Assembly: GCA_963767635.1 (NCBI GenBank)
Contig: CAVYEM010000001.1
Coordinates: 1,736,001 to 1,800,000, forward strand
Reading direction: 5' to 3'
Source: CAVYEM01 sp963767635
GTDB lineage: Bacteria; Vulcanimicrobiota; Vulcanimicrobiia; Vulcanimicrobiales; Vulcanimicrobiaceae
DNA length: 64,000 nucleotides
Below, one piece after another: positions 26,466 through 35,034 of the stretch (position 1 is the first letter of the stretch; every line of letters begins with the position of its first letter). Under the pieces are notes generated by a model. The model saw only the letters and a list, made by a program, of their open reading frames with translations. It was not told where the DNA came from and searched no databases. The translations under genes and the position numbers were made by a program.

Positions 26466-26903
26466 ATGCAGACTCAGACGTTCCGTTATTTTGAAACGGC
26501 GGATTTTAGCATCGGTCTTTCCGAGCCGCCGTGGCGCACCAAATCCCGCATCTTTATTCTGGAGCCCCAGCGGATGTTCGCCGATGCGCTGATGAAGGCA
26601 CTCGCCGACGATTTCGACGTCATCGGGTCCGCGGCGCAGCTGGAGGAAGCGCCGGACCAGCAGGCAGTGGACTTGGTGCTCATCGACACCGACGCGTTCG
26701 GCACGCTCGCGCCAAACGTCGTTGCGCTGGCTGGGACGGTATTCGATTGCGCCGCGTTGTGCCTGTTGTCCGTGCTGCCGCCAACGCTGCAGCTTGCAAA
26801 CGTGCAGTCGAAGGGGCGTTATTACCTCTCCAAAAGCGTTTCACAACTAGAATTCGTCAATGCGCTTCGCGAGGTGGCACTGCGGTCGCGAATCGAGAGC
26901 TAA
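26466..26903 (+). CDS. Stand-alone receiver-like protein
   Basis: A 145-aa protein from ATG 26466 behind AGGGAGAGCGTA. After a 25-residue leader it resembles a CheY-type receiver: SRIFILEPQRMFADALMKAL in the first beta-alpha unit, DLVLIDTDAF with Asp74 or Asp76 at the phosphorylation position, and YYLSKSVSQLEFVNAL with the conserved Lys. The acidic pair after strand 1 is reduced to a single Glu, so phosphorylation is doubtful. There is no output domain. It is divergent from the large regulator. Confidence 0.65.
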   Translation: MQTQTFRYFETADFSIGLSEPPWRTKSRIFILEPQRMFADALMKALADDFDVIGSAAQLEEAPDQQAVDLVLIDTDAFGTLAPNVVALAGTVFDCAALCLLSVLPPTLQLANVQSKGRYYLSKSVSQLEFVNALREVALRSRIES

Positions 26904-26930
26904 CGAAGGCCTGAAGTAGTGCCAGGATTT

Positions 26931-27303
26931 TTTGCGCGTACGGGGCTTTTGGCGCGTAACGGCATGGTTTCTACCTCGTCTTTCAAATGCCGAAACTTGC
27001 AAATCGTCGTTTCGTCCGGGACGGGAGCGTTTCCCAAATCCACGCCGGCGAATTGCCGCATCGAAAGGCTGTCATACAGCGCTTCCTCAACGGTGGATCA
27101 CCCAAATTGAACCACTGCTGCACAAAATAGATGCGCAGCATCCGTTCCAGCGGAACGGCTGGTCGCCCACCCTCTCCCTTCGGGTAACATGGCTCAATCA
27201 GCGCCACCAGACGCTTCCACGGAACAACGGCGTCCATTTGAGCAAGAAACTCCGAGCGGCGCGTTGCGCGGCCATGCCGGTCGAAGTTTGCGGAGGAAAA
27301 CGA
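26931..27303 (-). mobile_element. IS5-type transposase remnant
   Basis: The minus strand reads SSANFDRHGRATRRSEFLAQ, then MDAVVPWKRLVALIEP and RPAVPLERMLRIYFVQQWFN, the N-terminal signature of IS5-family transposases. After NLGDP at about 27105 the frame shifts and reads TVEEALYDSLSMRQFAGVDL and PDETTICKFRHL. The catalytic DDE C-terminal part is missing. No inverted repeats are seen. It is a dead fragment next to a copy of the dispersed repeat (27333). Confidence 0.85.
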
Positions 27304-27332
27304 CTGCGCGACCTCGACTGCGCTCGGCCATG

Positions 27333-27360
27333 GTTCGACAGGCTCACCATGACAAACATG
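27333..27360 (+). repeat. Single copy of the CGACAGGCTCA dispersed repeat
   Basis: The motif GTTCGACAGGCTCACCATGA matches the core of the tandem arrays at 43318-43583 and, reversed, at 31063-31160. It flanks the IS5 remnant. Confidence 0.6.
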
Positions 27361-27582
27361 AATCCGCTCGCTAAATCAGGCCTTCCCTAAAAAAGTTTCC
27401 GAAGCAATTCCTGCATGTCGACGGGGCCGAAGTGTCCGTAAAATAATCGGTGCAGCCGCCCGCGCCGGACTGTCGAGTAGCTGGTTTGAGGATTAACGTA
27501 GAAGCTTGAAAGGCTCGTGGTTTCACTGCCGACGCCAAGCTGCGTGAAACCGACGCCTTGCGCGAACGACCACGTTATTGGA

Positions 27583-28197
27583 TTAAAGACTTCCGGTAAT
27601 CTGATCGGTCGCGATGTTGATGATTTTCTGGCCGTTGGGGAGCTGCATGGAACCTCCCACGGCGGTAATCGTCGATAGCGCTCCCGAATCATTCCAAAAC
27701 TCGTTTGCCGAGGGGCTGTCATCCATGATGGGCACCCCGTACGGAAACTGCGTTGTTGACACCAGCGTGATAGTGGTCGTATCCAACCCTGTGGCAACGC
27801 CTATGAGGTTGGTCAATTGCGTTGCACCGGCCGGCGTGTTCTTGGTAAAGAAAAAGGAACCGGTCGCGGTGTTCGAGCTTGGAGCGTAAAGGCCGATCTG
27901 CTCCATTCTGCCGCCATTGTCCGGGCAGGTGCACGACAACGTCGCGGTACCGATATCTTGCAGTTTGCCGCCGGATGCGAACGTCCACGAATTCCCCGCG
28001 CCTAACGGCACGTAATAGGGCAGCGAAGTGTTGGCTATTGGAGCAGGCGTCGGTGAAGGCGTCGGCGTCGGTGAGGGCGTTGCGGTCGCGGGCGCCGGAT
28101 TTGGGTTAGAGACAGGCGGAGTCGAGGTGGGGCTGCTTCCACCGCCTCCGCATCCGGCTAGAGCCAGTATTGCAAAAGCAAACAGGACCTTCTTCAA
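27583..28197 (-). CDS. Pro/Thr-rich lipoprotein, C-terminus probably frameshifted
   Basis: TTG 28197 follows GGAGGGCGCATT. The 204-aa product has a lipoprotein signal (KKVLFAFAILALAGCGGGG), a linker of repeated TPSPTP units, and a secreted beta domain (YYVPLGAGNSWTFASGG, CTCPDNGG). The frame ends in DQITGSL, but the neighbouring frame continues in matching style from about 27590 (NPITWSFAQGVGFTQLGVG, down to 27387). One base gained or lost near 27590 would explain this. It is anchored to the outer or inner membrane by its Cys; function unknown. Confidence 0.75.
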   Translation of the reverse strand: MKKVLFAFAILALAGCGGGGSSPTSTPPVSNPNPAPATATPSPTPTPSPTPAPIANTSLPYYVPLGAGNSWTFASGGKLQDIGTATLSCTCPDNGGRMEQIGLYAPSSNTATGSFFFTKNTPAGATQLTNLIGVATGLDTTTITLVSTTQFPYGVPIMDDSPSANEFWNDSGALSTITAVGGSMQLPNGQKIINIATDQITGSL

Positions 28198-28319
28198 AAT
28201 GCGCCCTCCGACGAAGATGTTGCTCCAACAACATACGCCGTTACGGTCGGGCACAGTATTAAGCTATTGAGATTCCACCGTTAATTTTCGCGGTACCCGA
28301 CGCTGTCACGGCGCAATCT

Positions 28320-29573
28320 TTATCGCAAGAAGCGGTTTAGCACGTTTCGCGTGATGCCTTGAACGTGTGGTTCGCCCGCATGCAGGACGCGCGCCCAATC
28401 CACGGTTGAGGCGGTAAATACCATGCCGTTGTTGGAGCGCACGCCCAACGCTGCGCGGCCGTTCGGCGCGACTTCCCCAGAGCCGCCGGCGACGGGCCAA
28501 TGCGTAAGTGAACCTTGCGCCAGAATGTCGAGATCGCTTTGCGGCGGCGCACCATCGCACTCGTAGCCGAGCAGACGCTCCTCGCATCCGAATGCGTCAC
28601 CTAGGGCTAGATTCAACCCGTCGAAGATCCAATGGTTCGGCGCCGTCACGGTGTAGCCTGAAGGCGGTCGAGGCCCAATCCATTTGCCGCCGCCAAAGGC
28701 GTATGAAACGCCCGTCGTTTCCCATTCCGGCAACTCGGTCCAGCGGCCCGCACGGCAAATTGCACGCCTGCCGGCATCGTAGTCCACGCGGAACCAACAC
28801 GTGTTCCCGCCAAAGAGCGCGACGTTTCCACCGCCTGCAATATAGGCATCGATGCGTTCACGCATTGCGTGAGACCAATATTCGTGGTGACCGAAGGACG
28901 CAACGGCTGCATAGTGCGCAAGATCGATGCTTCCGTCGTGCAGATCGAGGTCGGTGCAACAGTCGTACGCGTAGCCTTCTTTTTCAAGCCACGCCAGCGC
29001 TTTGGCATCCCAGTGCGCAAATGTTTGCCGCGGCGAATCGCGATCGTACGCGTCGTGATTGACCTCGTCCCACGGATGTCCCCCCACGCCGCCGCCGGGG
29101 CGATGCAGCGTCACCCATTTCGCGCCGCTGTAAAGACATTCGCCTTCACTTTCGCCGCGCGTGCCGTCGACGTCGGCCACGTTGTATGCATGGTAGGTAA
29201 AAAGCGGCAACACGATCAGCAGAGCGGCGTGCGCTCTTTGCCCGCGCACCACGAACAACGCACGCCCCGAGCGTGCATCCGGCTCCGGCAAGCTTTGGCC
29301 TCGATCAGCATCGGTTTCTACAACGGCGACATACGCGCCGCCACGCCGGCTTTGCGGAATCTCGATTAGATAGGCCGGCCAGTTCCACGGAACGCCGGCA
29401 TCGTGCGGCGCGGTGCGCTCCCCGGCAAACGACACCTTGGGCATGTCGACGCTTTCCGGCCGTAATCCACAACGAAGGAATGACACGCGGAATCTCGGAG
29501 CGGCGGTGGAGACGTGCAGGGCGAGCGTGCCGCCGGACACCAGGGTCGGAACGTGCGGATACGCGCGAATCAC
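28320..29573 (-). CDS. N,N-dimethylformamidase large-subunit-like protein
   Basis: A 417-aa protein from GTG 29573, which overlaps the stop of the glycosyltransferase gene (GTGA). It resembles the C-terminal domain of the dimethylformamidase beta subunit: WPAYLIEIPQ, PLFTYHAYN, GHPWDEVNHDAYDRD, YDCCTDLDLHDG, VASFGHHEYWSHAMRERI, GGNVALFGGNTCWFR and the final HAGEPHVQGITRNVLNRFL. DMFase uses mononuclear iron; here the substrate is unknown and many homologues occur in polysaccharide clusters. Coupling to a glycosyltransferase suggests a role in modifying a glycan or cell-surface molecule. Confidence 0.82.
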   Translation of the reverse strand: MIRAYPHVPTLVSGGTLALHVSTAAPRFRVSFLRCGLRPESVDMPKVSFAGERTAPHDAGVPWNWPAYLIEIPQSRRGGAYVAVVETDADRGQSLPEPDARSGRALFVVRGQRAHAALLIVLPLFTYHAYNVADVDGTRGESEGECLYSGAKWVTLHRPGGGVGGHPWDEVNHDAYDRDSPRQTFAHWDAKALAWLEKEGYAYDCCTDLDLHDGSIDLAHYAAVASFGHHEYWSHAMRERIDAYIAGGGNVALFGGNTCWFRVDYDAGRRAICRAGRWTELPEWETTGVSYAFGGGKWIGPRPPSGYTVTAPNHWIFDGLNLALGDAFGCEERLLGYECDGAPPQSDLDILAQGSLTHWPVAGGSGEVAPNGRAALGVRSNNGMVFTASTVDWARVLHAGEPHVQGITRNVLNRFLR

Positions 29574-30457
29574 ACGGTCAAGGCGCGATCGAACGCTGCG
29601 ATGCGGCGCTCGAGCTGCGGTGGAAGCGTGCGGCGTTCGCGCAGTATCCACGGCAGTCCGGCAATCGCTTCCGTTAACGCCGCTCGCGCGACGGCATCCG
29701 TTCGCGCAAGTCGCGCGTATTGTGCAACCGCGTGCAGTGCGCAACGCAATGAACGCCGCAGGAACACCGTCCATAACCGATTGCGCATCACGAACTTTCG
29801 GCGCGTCTGCGCATCACGATTGACCGGCGAGGGTTTGTGGTGCACGATCAGATCGTCGCAATACCACAGCATCCATCCGCGCGCGGCCAGATCGAGCGCG
29901 AGCAGCGACTCTTCTGCGCCGATGAAATACCGCGCGTGATAGCCGCCCGCGTCCAAAAACGCCGCCGTGCGCATCATGCACGCACCAGCCATAAAGTAGG
30001 CGATTGGAATGCCGGCGGCGTGCTTGCCGGGCGATGCTTGCCGCATTGCTTGGCACGCCGGATCTTCTGTGCCGGGCTCGCCGACGATCACGCGTCCGTT
30101 GAGCACTGCGACGTCGGAGTGCCGGGCGAAGCGCTCCGCGCCGAGCGCGAGCGAACCGGGCGCCCAGTAGCAGTCATCATCGCAGAAGGCGACGAACGGC
30201 GTGCTCACTTCTCGCGCGCCGATCGTCCGCGCGGCGGCGCCCACGTTGCGCCGCATCTTCAAAAAAGTCACGCGACTTCCAAACGACTTGCAGGCGCGCT
30301 CAGTGCCATCCGTAGACGCGTTGTCGACCACGATGATGCGCGGCCGTTCCGGCAGATCGTACAAGCGCTTCAGGGTCTCAAGCAGCACCCCGCAGCGATT
30401 GTGCGTGGCGATGACGATAGCGCAGTCCCCCGACATGCCGCCGGCGCATCCATCCAC
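29570..30457 (-). CDS. Family 2 glycosyltransferase
   Basis: A 295-aa GT-A fold enzyme that transfers a sugar from a nucleotide donor. The N-terminus has CAIVIATHNRCGVLLETL and RIIVVDNASTDGTE; CDDDCYW near 100 carries the metal-binding acidic triad; GAEESLLALDLAARGW and WYCDDLIVHHKP form the acceptor side with the ED-like Glu. No membrane helix is present. ATG 30457 has a GAGGT ribosome site; ATG 30436 is an alternative. It is translationally coupled to the DMFase-like gene. Confidence 0.9.
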   Translation of the reverse strand: MDGCAGGMSGDCAIVIATHNRCGVLLETLKRLYDLPERPRIIVVDNASTDGTERACKSFGSRVTFLKMRRNVGAAARTIGAREVSTPFVAFCDDDCYWAPGSLALGAERFARHSDVAVLNGRVIVGEPGTEDPACQAMRQASPGKHAAGIPIAYFMAGACMMRTAAFLDAGGYHARYFIGAEESLLALDLAARGWMLWYCDDLIVHHKPSPVNRDAQTRRKFVMRNRLWTVFLRRSLRCALHAVAQYARLARTDAVARAALTEAIAGLPWILRERRTLPPQLERRIAAFDRALTV

Positions 30458-30572
30458 GCTACCTCGATACCCAGACCGAGCAGAAGAGCTCGCTTGCGTC
30501 GCTAGCGATTTCAGGCAATTCTCAGGACGCGCAAGCCTGCACCCTCGTTATTCAACCGGAGGATTACACAAC

Positions 30573-31037
30573 ATGAAGGTTTTGCGGTTGATTCTACCGG
30601 CTGCCGTCGCGGCAACGTTGTGCGCCTGCGGCGGCTCGGGGATAGGCAGTCCCGGATCGCTTTTAGGCGGCCAGACCCCGGAGTGCGCCACCGGGACGCA
30701 AGTCGAACTCGTCAGTCCGCTCCCCGGGCAGCCTACCTCGAACGTCTCACAGCTCACCATCGTCGCAAACGGCAACAGCAACACGCTTTACTCAAATCAT
30801 CAGAACTGGTATCTCTACGTGACGAACGCATACGGAAGCCAAATTCAGGGCGCCCAGCTCAATCTGGTATCAGATCCGAACGGACCGCATCCGTACGGGT
30901 CGGATTTCTACTACTCATCGCAGCTGACGCAGACGCTGCCGTCGGGATCGAGTTGGAACGCCTACCTGTCTGAGAATGGCGCGGCGTGCTCGCCGGTTCC
31001 GCTGCAGGGGTTTTCGACGTCAGCTCCGCTCGGCTGA
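30573..31037 (+). CDS. Small lipoprotein of unknown function
   Basis: A 154-aa protein with ATG 30573 behind ACCGGAGGATTACACAAC. The signal (MKVLRLILPAAVAATLCACG) ends in a lipobox LCAC. A Gly-rich linker leads to a beta domain (VELVSPLPGQPTSNVSQLTI, NWYLYVTNAYGSQIQG). The VSPxPG opening is common in lipoproteins with an Ig-like fold. It is followed after 25 nt by the dispersed-repeat array. Confidence 0.8.
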   Translation: MKVLRLILPAAVAATLCACGGSGIGSPGSLLGGQTPECATGTQVELVSPLPGQPTSNVSQLTIVANGNSNTLYSNHQNWYLYVTNAYGSQIQGAQLNLVSDPNGPHPYGSDFYYSSQLTQTLPSGSSWNAYLSENGAACSPVPLQGFSTSAPLG

Positions 31038-31062
31038 ACGCAACAGGTAAGGGGCTTTTAGT

Positions 31063-31160
31063 GAGTCGTTGTCACCCTGAGCTGTCGTTGTCACCCTGAG
31101 CTGTCGTTGTCACCCTGAGCCTGTCGTTGTCACCCTGAGCCTGTCGAAGGGTCACCGTGA
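31063..31160 (-). repeat. Tandem array of the dispersed repeat (GTCACCCTGAGCCTGTCG)
   Basis: Four units of GTCGTTGTCACCCTGAGCct in a row, then CTGTCGAAGGGTCACCGTGA. This is the reverse complement of the CGACAGGCTCAGGGTGAC unit at 43318-43583. The first two units lack one C, the last two do not. The array reaches into the 3' end of ispH and supplies its stop codon. Confidence 0.9.
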
Positions 31161-32093
31161 CAAGCGGGCGATCTCGCGCGGCATCGTAAACACGATGTCA
31201 GGTTCGGGCTCGCCCACTTCTTCGATTTCGAACGAACCGAGCTGCTCGAGTCGTTCGACGATCGCTTGCGTGAGATATTCCGGTGACGAGGCGCCTGCGG
31301 TGACGCCCACCCGTTTGGCGCCTTCGATCCACGCAGGATCGATGCGCATCGCATCGTCGATCAGATAGGCGCGCGTATCGAGCTGCTCGGCAAGTTCGCG
31401 CAAGCGCAGCGAGTTCGAACTGTTTTCCGAACCGACCACCAGCAGCACGTCCACCGCGCGCGCTAAATCGCGCACGGCATCCTGGCGATTCTGCGTGGCA
31501 TAGCAGATGTCGTCGCGCGCGGGGGTGCGCACGCTGGGAAAGCGGTCGCGAACGGCTTGCATGATGCCCCGCGTTTCGTCCACGCTGAGCGTGGTCTGCG
31601 TGATGACGGCAACGCGCTGCGGATCGGGCACGTTCACCGTATCGACGTCCTCGACGCTTTCCAGCAGACTGATCCGGTCGGGAATCTCGCCCATCGTACC
31701 AATGACCTCGTCGTGCTCGGCGTGGCCGATGAGCAGCACGTGCAGGCCGGCTTTGGCAAATTTGATCGCCTCGTAATGCACCTTGGAAACGAGCGGGCAT
31801 GTCGCATCGATGACGCGCAGCCGCCGCTGCTCAGCAGTGCGGCGCACCTCCGGGGAAATGCCGTGTGCGCTGAAGACGAGGATGGCGCCTTCCGGCGCTT
31901 CGCTCACTTCTTCGATAAATATTGCGCCGCGCGACCGGAGCCGCTCGACGACTTCGCGATTGTGCACGATTTCTTTGCGCACGTAGACCGGACCGCCATG
32001 CTGATCGAGCAGCTGATCCACGACGGCAATGGCGCGATCCACGCCGGCGCAGCAGCCACGGGGATTGGCGAGCAACATTTTGCGGGCTTCCAC
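31152..32093 (-). CDS. ispH: 4-hydroxy-3-methylbut-2-enyl diphosphate reductase
   Basis: IspH makes IPP and DMAPP, the last step of the MEP isoprenoid pathway, with a [4Fe-4S] cluster. The three cluster cysteines are in NPRGCCAGVDRA (Cys15), DATCPLVSKVH and DDICYATQNRQ. The substrate motifs are also intact: EIVHNREVVERL, FSAHGISPEV, TQTTLSVDETRG, and SENSSNSLRL. The 313-aa size is normal. GTG 32093 is chosen; ATG 32078 is possible. The last codons and stop lie inside the repeat array. Confidence 0.95.
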   Translation of the reverse strand: MEARKMLLANPRGCCAGVDRAIAVVDQLLDQHGGPVYVRKEIVHNREVVERLRSRGAIFIEEVSEAPEGAILVFSAHGISPEVRRTAEQRRLRVIDATCPLVSKVHYEAIKFAKAGLHVLLIGHAEHDEVIGTMGEIPDRISLLESVEDVDTVNVPDPQRVAVITQTTLSVDETRGIMQAVRDRFPSVRTPARDDICYATQNRQDAVRDLARAVDVLLVVGSENSSNSLRLRELAEQLDTRAYLIDDAMRIDPAWIEGAKRVGVTAGASSPEYLTQAIVERLEQLGSFEIEEVGEPEPDIVFTMPREIARLSR

Positions 32094-32178
32094 GCACTGT
32101 TTGTTCCTTGCAATGCCGGTGAGAGCCTGTACCCGGAGGTGGAGGCCATGCCGTTGCCTACTGGGTATGATGCGCGAG

Positions 32179-33418
32179 ATGTCGCACACTCGCCAGAGAC
32201 TCTTCCTTGCCCGGCTTCGCACGATGGCTCCGGGAATCGTTTCGGCAGCGTCGGACAACGATCCGACAACGGTCGCATCGCTGGCCGTGATCGGTTCCAC
32301 CACGACGTATGCGCTGGGATGGCTCGTGCTGCTCGTGATCCCAATGCTGGCCATCGTGCAGGCGATCAGTTCGCAAATCGGCGCCGTGACGAAGTGCGGT
32401 TTAGAAGATTTAGTTCGCCGGCGCTATGGGCGCATCGCAGCCTCGGTGGTGCTGCTCGCGGTCTTATTCGTCAACGTGCTGACGTTTGCGGCGGATCTCG
32501 AGGGCGGCGGTGCGGCGCTGCACCTGCTGACCGGCGTAGGGTATTTGTGGTGGATCGTCCCGCTTGCCTCCGGCAGCGTCGCGCTGCTCGTATTCGGAAG
32601 TTACGCCAAAGTGGAGCGGTTCCTCGTCTACATTCCGCTCGCGTTCATCACGTACGTCATTGCGGCGTTCTTTGCGCATCCGGATTGGGGTGCAGTGATC
32701 CGCGGCTCCTTCATTCCGCATCTGCAGGGTTCGCACGATTACGTTGCCGGCGCAATCGCACTGATGGGCACGACGCTTACCGCGTACGCGTACGTATGGC
32801 AAGGCTTGGAAATTTCCGAAGAGCGGCCGCCGCTGCGCCGGCTGGGCCTCGTGCAGATCGATGCAACGTTTGGTGCGGTAGGCGCCGGCATTACGTTTTG
32901 GTTCATCGTCATCGCAACGGGAGCCACGCTGGGCGTGCACCGGCAGCATGTCGATACCGCCGCGCAAGCCGCCTCCGCGCTCACGCCGGTCGCAGGACGC
33001 TTCGCCTCGCTGCTGTTCGGCATCGGTCTGCTGGGCTCGGCGTTGCTGGCGCTGCCGGTTCTGCTGGCCACCAGCGGATACGTCGTCTCGGAAATGTTCC
33101 GCTGGGTCGGCAATCTGAACGCGCAGTTTTTCCAGGCTCGGCGCTTTTATGCCACGATCTTCGCCGTCGGGGTGGTAGGCTGCGCAATCGCGTTCGCGGG
33201 CATCCCGCCGATCCGCCTGCTCTTCGCGAGTTCCATTGCCGGCGGCATCGCCACGCCTATTACGCTGGTCTTTATGCTGCTTGCGGCGGCGGACAAGAAC
33301 ACGATGAAAGAACACGGCATCGCTCCGTGGCTGCGGGTGGCCGGGATGGGCGACGACGATCGTCGTCACGGCGCGGCAGCTGATTTTTCTGTATCAGACG
33401 TTCACGGGACAATCGTAG
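32179..33418 (+). pseudogene. Nramp-related metal-ion transporter with one frameshift
   Basis: A protein of about 410 aa with 11 hydrophobic segments. SAASDNDPTTVASLA takes the place of the Nramp DPGN motif in helix 1, and AYAYVWQGLEISEE takes the place of the MPH motif in helix 6; both are typical of the Nramp-related group that includes proposed magnesium transporters. After LRVAG near 33345 one extra base shifts the frame. In the +1 frame the last helix continues as WATTIVVTARQLIFLYQTF and stops at TAG 33416. In the annotated frame there is no stop, so the product runs straight into the S1 protein below. Confidence 0.8.
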
Positions 33419-33477
33419 CAGCCGTGGCGATCCGCTGCGCGTCACGCGCGAGCCCTGCGGCGCGTTCATTTGCAATA

Positions 33478-34341
33478 ATGACCGACCCGACGAACGAAGA
33501 ACGCCGCGCCCGCGCGCTTGCCGTCTGGCAAGAACTTGTGGACGCGCGCAGCAACGGCCGGACAGTTCAGGCTAGGGTCAAGGCGCCGGTAAAGGGCGGC
33601 CTCTTGGTAGACATCGAGGGGTATCGCGGCTTTCTTCCCGCCTCGCAGATCGGCGCCGCAAAGGGCGCATCGCCGGATGCGCTCACCGGAACGATTATTC
33701 CGCTCAAAGTGCTCGACGTAGACGAACAACGCAAGCGCGTCATCGTTTCGCATCGCCGCGCACTGCAAGAACAGCGCAGGAACGAACGGGACACGCTGGT
33801 CCGCTCTTTAAGCGTGGGCCAGGAACGTGACGCGCTCGTCGTACGGTTGACGGACTTCGGTGCGTTCGTGGAGCTGGGCGCAGGCGTCGATGCGCTCATT
33901 CCCGCGAGCGAGCTTGCATTCGAACGCGTGGAGATGCCGGCGAACGTGCTTTCCATCGGCGATCGCCTTACGGTACGCGTTCTTCGAATCGAAAACGGCG
34001 GGAAACGCATCGCGGTCTCGCGGAAAGCTGCACTGATCGATCCATGGCGTCAGCATGCCGGTATATTAAAAACCGGCAACGTCGTCGAGGGCACGGTGCG
34101 AGCCAAAGAACCGCGGCTGGAAGTTGAGATTGCACCCGGCGTCATCGGCAGCGTGAGCGAACGCGAAGCCGATCCGGCGCAGTACGAGATCGGCGAAACG
34201 ATGGAAGTGTCGATCCGCTCGATCGATCACCGCGCCAGACGCTTGCGCTTGAGCACCCTGCATTCCGCCGCTTCGGTTTCTTCGACGTCGTTCGCGCCGC
34301 TCGGCGTCGAACTTACGAAGCCGCAAGCCGATCGAACGTGA
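33478..34341 (+). CDS. S1-domain RNA-binding protein
   Basis: A 287-aa protein from ATG 33478, MTDPTNEERRARALAVWQ. It has three S1 OB-folds: residues 25-95 (VKAPVKGGLLVDIEGYRGFL), 105-175 (VRLTDFGAFVELGAGVDALI, ISVSRKAAL-like end) and 190-260 (EVEIAPGVIGSVSE, RLRLSTLH). It looks like a shortened ribosomal protein S1. The first Met sits in the same frame as the frameshifted transporter upstream, so a joined product of over 700 aa appears on paper. Its end overlaps the convergent gene by 29 nt. Confidence 0.85.
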   Translation: MTDPTNEERRARALAVWQELVDARSNGRTVQARVKAPVKGGLLVDIEGYRGFLPASQIGAAKGASPDALTGTIIPLKVLDVDEQRKRVIVSHRRALQEQRRNERDTLVRSLSVGQERDALVVRLTDFGAFVELGAGVDALIPASELAFERVEMPANVLSIGDRLTVRVLRIENGGKRIAVSRKAALIDPWRQHAGILKTGNVVEGTVRAKEPRLEVEIAPGVIGSVSEREADPAQYEIGETMEVSIRSIDHRARRLRLSTLHSAASVSSTSFAPLGVELTKPQADRT

Positions 34342-34795
34342 CCGCCGCCACCCACCCGTAGAAACACCGTGGAACGAGGTCGGAAACCCAGCCGGAAACG
34401 CCCCATTCGGCCGGATTTGTCTGCCCCATCGCCGTCGCGGTCCCTTCACTGAGCGCCATCGTCAGCGCCGCGAGTCCCAGGCCGGCCCAAAACCATGAAG
34501 CGCCGGAGATATTCGGACGCAGCGCTCCAAAGATCGCTCCGGCGCCTAAGCCGTCGACATAGCCGAGCAGCGCTCCAAGTCCGTTGACTCGCTGCTGTTG
34601 CTCATCACTCAATTCTTCTTGCGGTTTGGCGAGGTCTCGCGCGCCGGCCATCTGCGCAAATGCTTTGACCATGTTCTGCGGCAGTTCGCTCGCAGGACGT
34701 CCCCGAATCGCCATGTCGGCGTACGTCGTCGCATTCAAGACCGCGGTACCAGCAGCGCCTGCGAGCATTCCGTACGCGACGTTGCGCGCGATCAT
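34313..34795 (-). CDS. Membrane protein of unknown function
   Basis: The 160-aa protein has an N-terminal hydrophobic stretch (NVAYGMLAGAAGTAVLNATT), a soluble helical loop (LSDEQQQRVNGLGAL), and two or three Gly-rich membrane helices (YVDGLGAGAIFGALRP, FWAGLGLAALTMALSEG). No family is certain. The ATGA overlap (34792-34795) with the DUF2630 gene upstream shows coupling. Confidence 0.7.
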   Translation of the reverse strand: MIARNVAYGMLAGAAGTAVLNATTYADMAIRGRPASELPQNMVKAFAQMAGARDLAKPQEELSDEQQQRVNGLGALLGYVDGLGAGAIFGALRPNISGASWFWAGLGLAALTMALSEGTATAMGQTNPAEWGVSGWVSDLVPRCFYGWVAAVTFDRLAAS

Positions 34796-35034
34796 TCGAC
34801 GTAGTTCTCCACCGTTTCTCCGGAACGCATGCGCGCGCGGTTGGGATCTTCTCCGAACTCACGCTTGGCGCGCCGCTGGCGCAGCAGATCGTAGTACCGA
34901 TCCAGTTGCACGTTGAGATCGTCCAGCCGCTTGCGCTCGTCGTTCGAGAGCGAAGCCTCGTCGGCACGTTCGTACAAGTCGTGCTCTTCCGCAACCAGCG
35001 TCTCGATGTGCTGGTGAATGTCGCTATCGTTCAT
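34792..35034 (-). CDS. DUF2630 family protein
   Basis: An 80-aa, highly charged helical protein with the DUF2630 pattern: DIHQHIETLVAEEHDLYERA, LDDLNVQLDRYYDLLRQRRA and FGEDPNRARMRSGETVENY. The role of the family is unknown. It overlaps the end of the aldo/keto reductase gene by 11 nt and the membrane protein gene by 4 nt, in one minus-strand run. Confidence 0.9.
   Translation of the reverse strand: MNDSDIHQHIETLVAEEHDLYERADEASLSNDERKRLDDLNVQLDRYYDLLRQRRAKREFGEDPNRARMRSGETVENYVE

Noticed and set aside
26931..27360. A complete insertion sequence
   Set aside because: Only the N-terminal third of the transposase is present; no terminal inverted repeats or target duplication were found.
32029..34341. 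A genuine transporter-S1 RNA-binding fusion protein
   Set aside because: The conserved last transmembrane helix of the transporter lies in the +1 frame and ends in its own stop; the fusion is a by-product of a frameshift.
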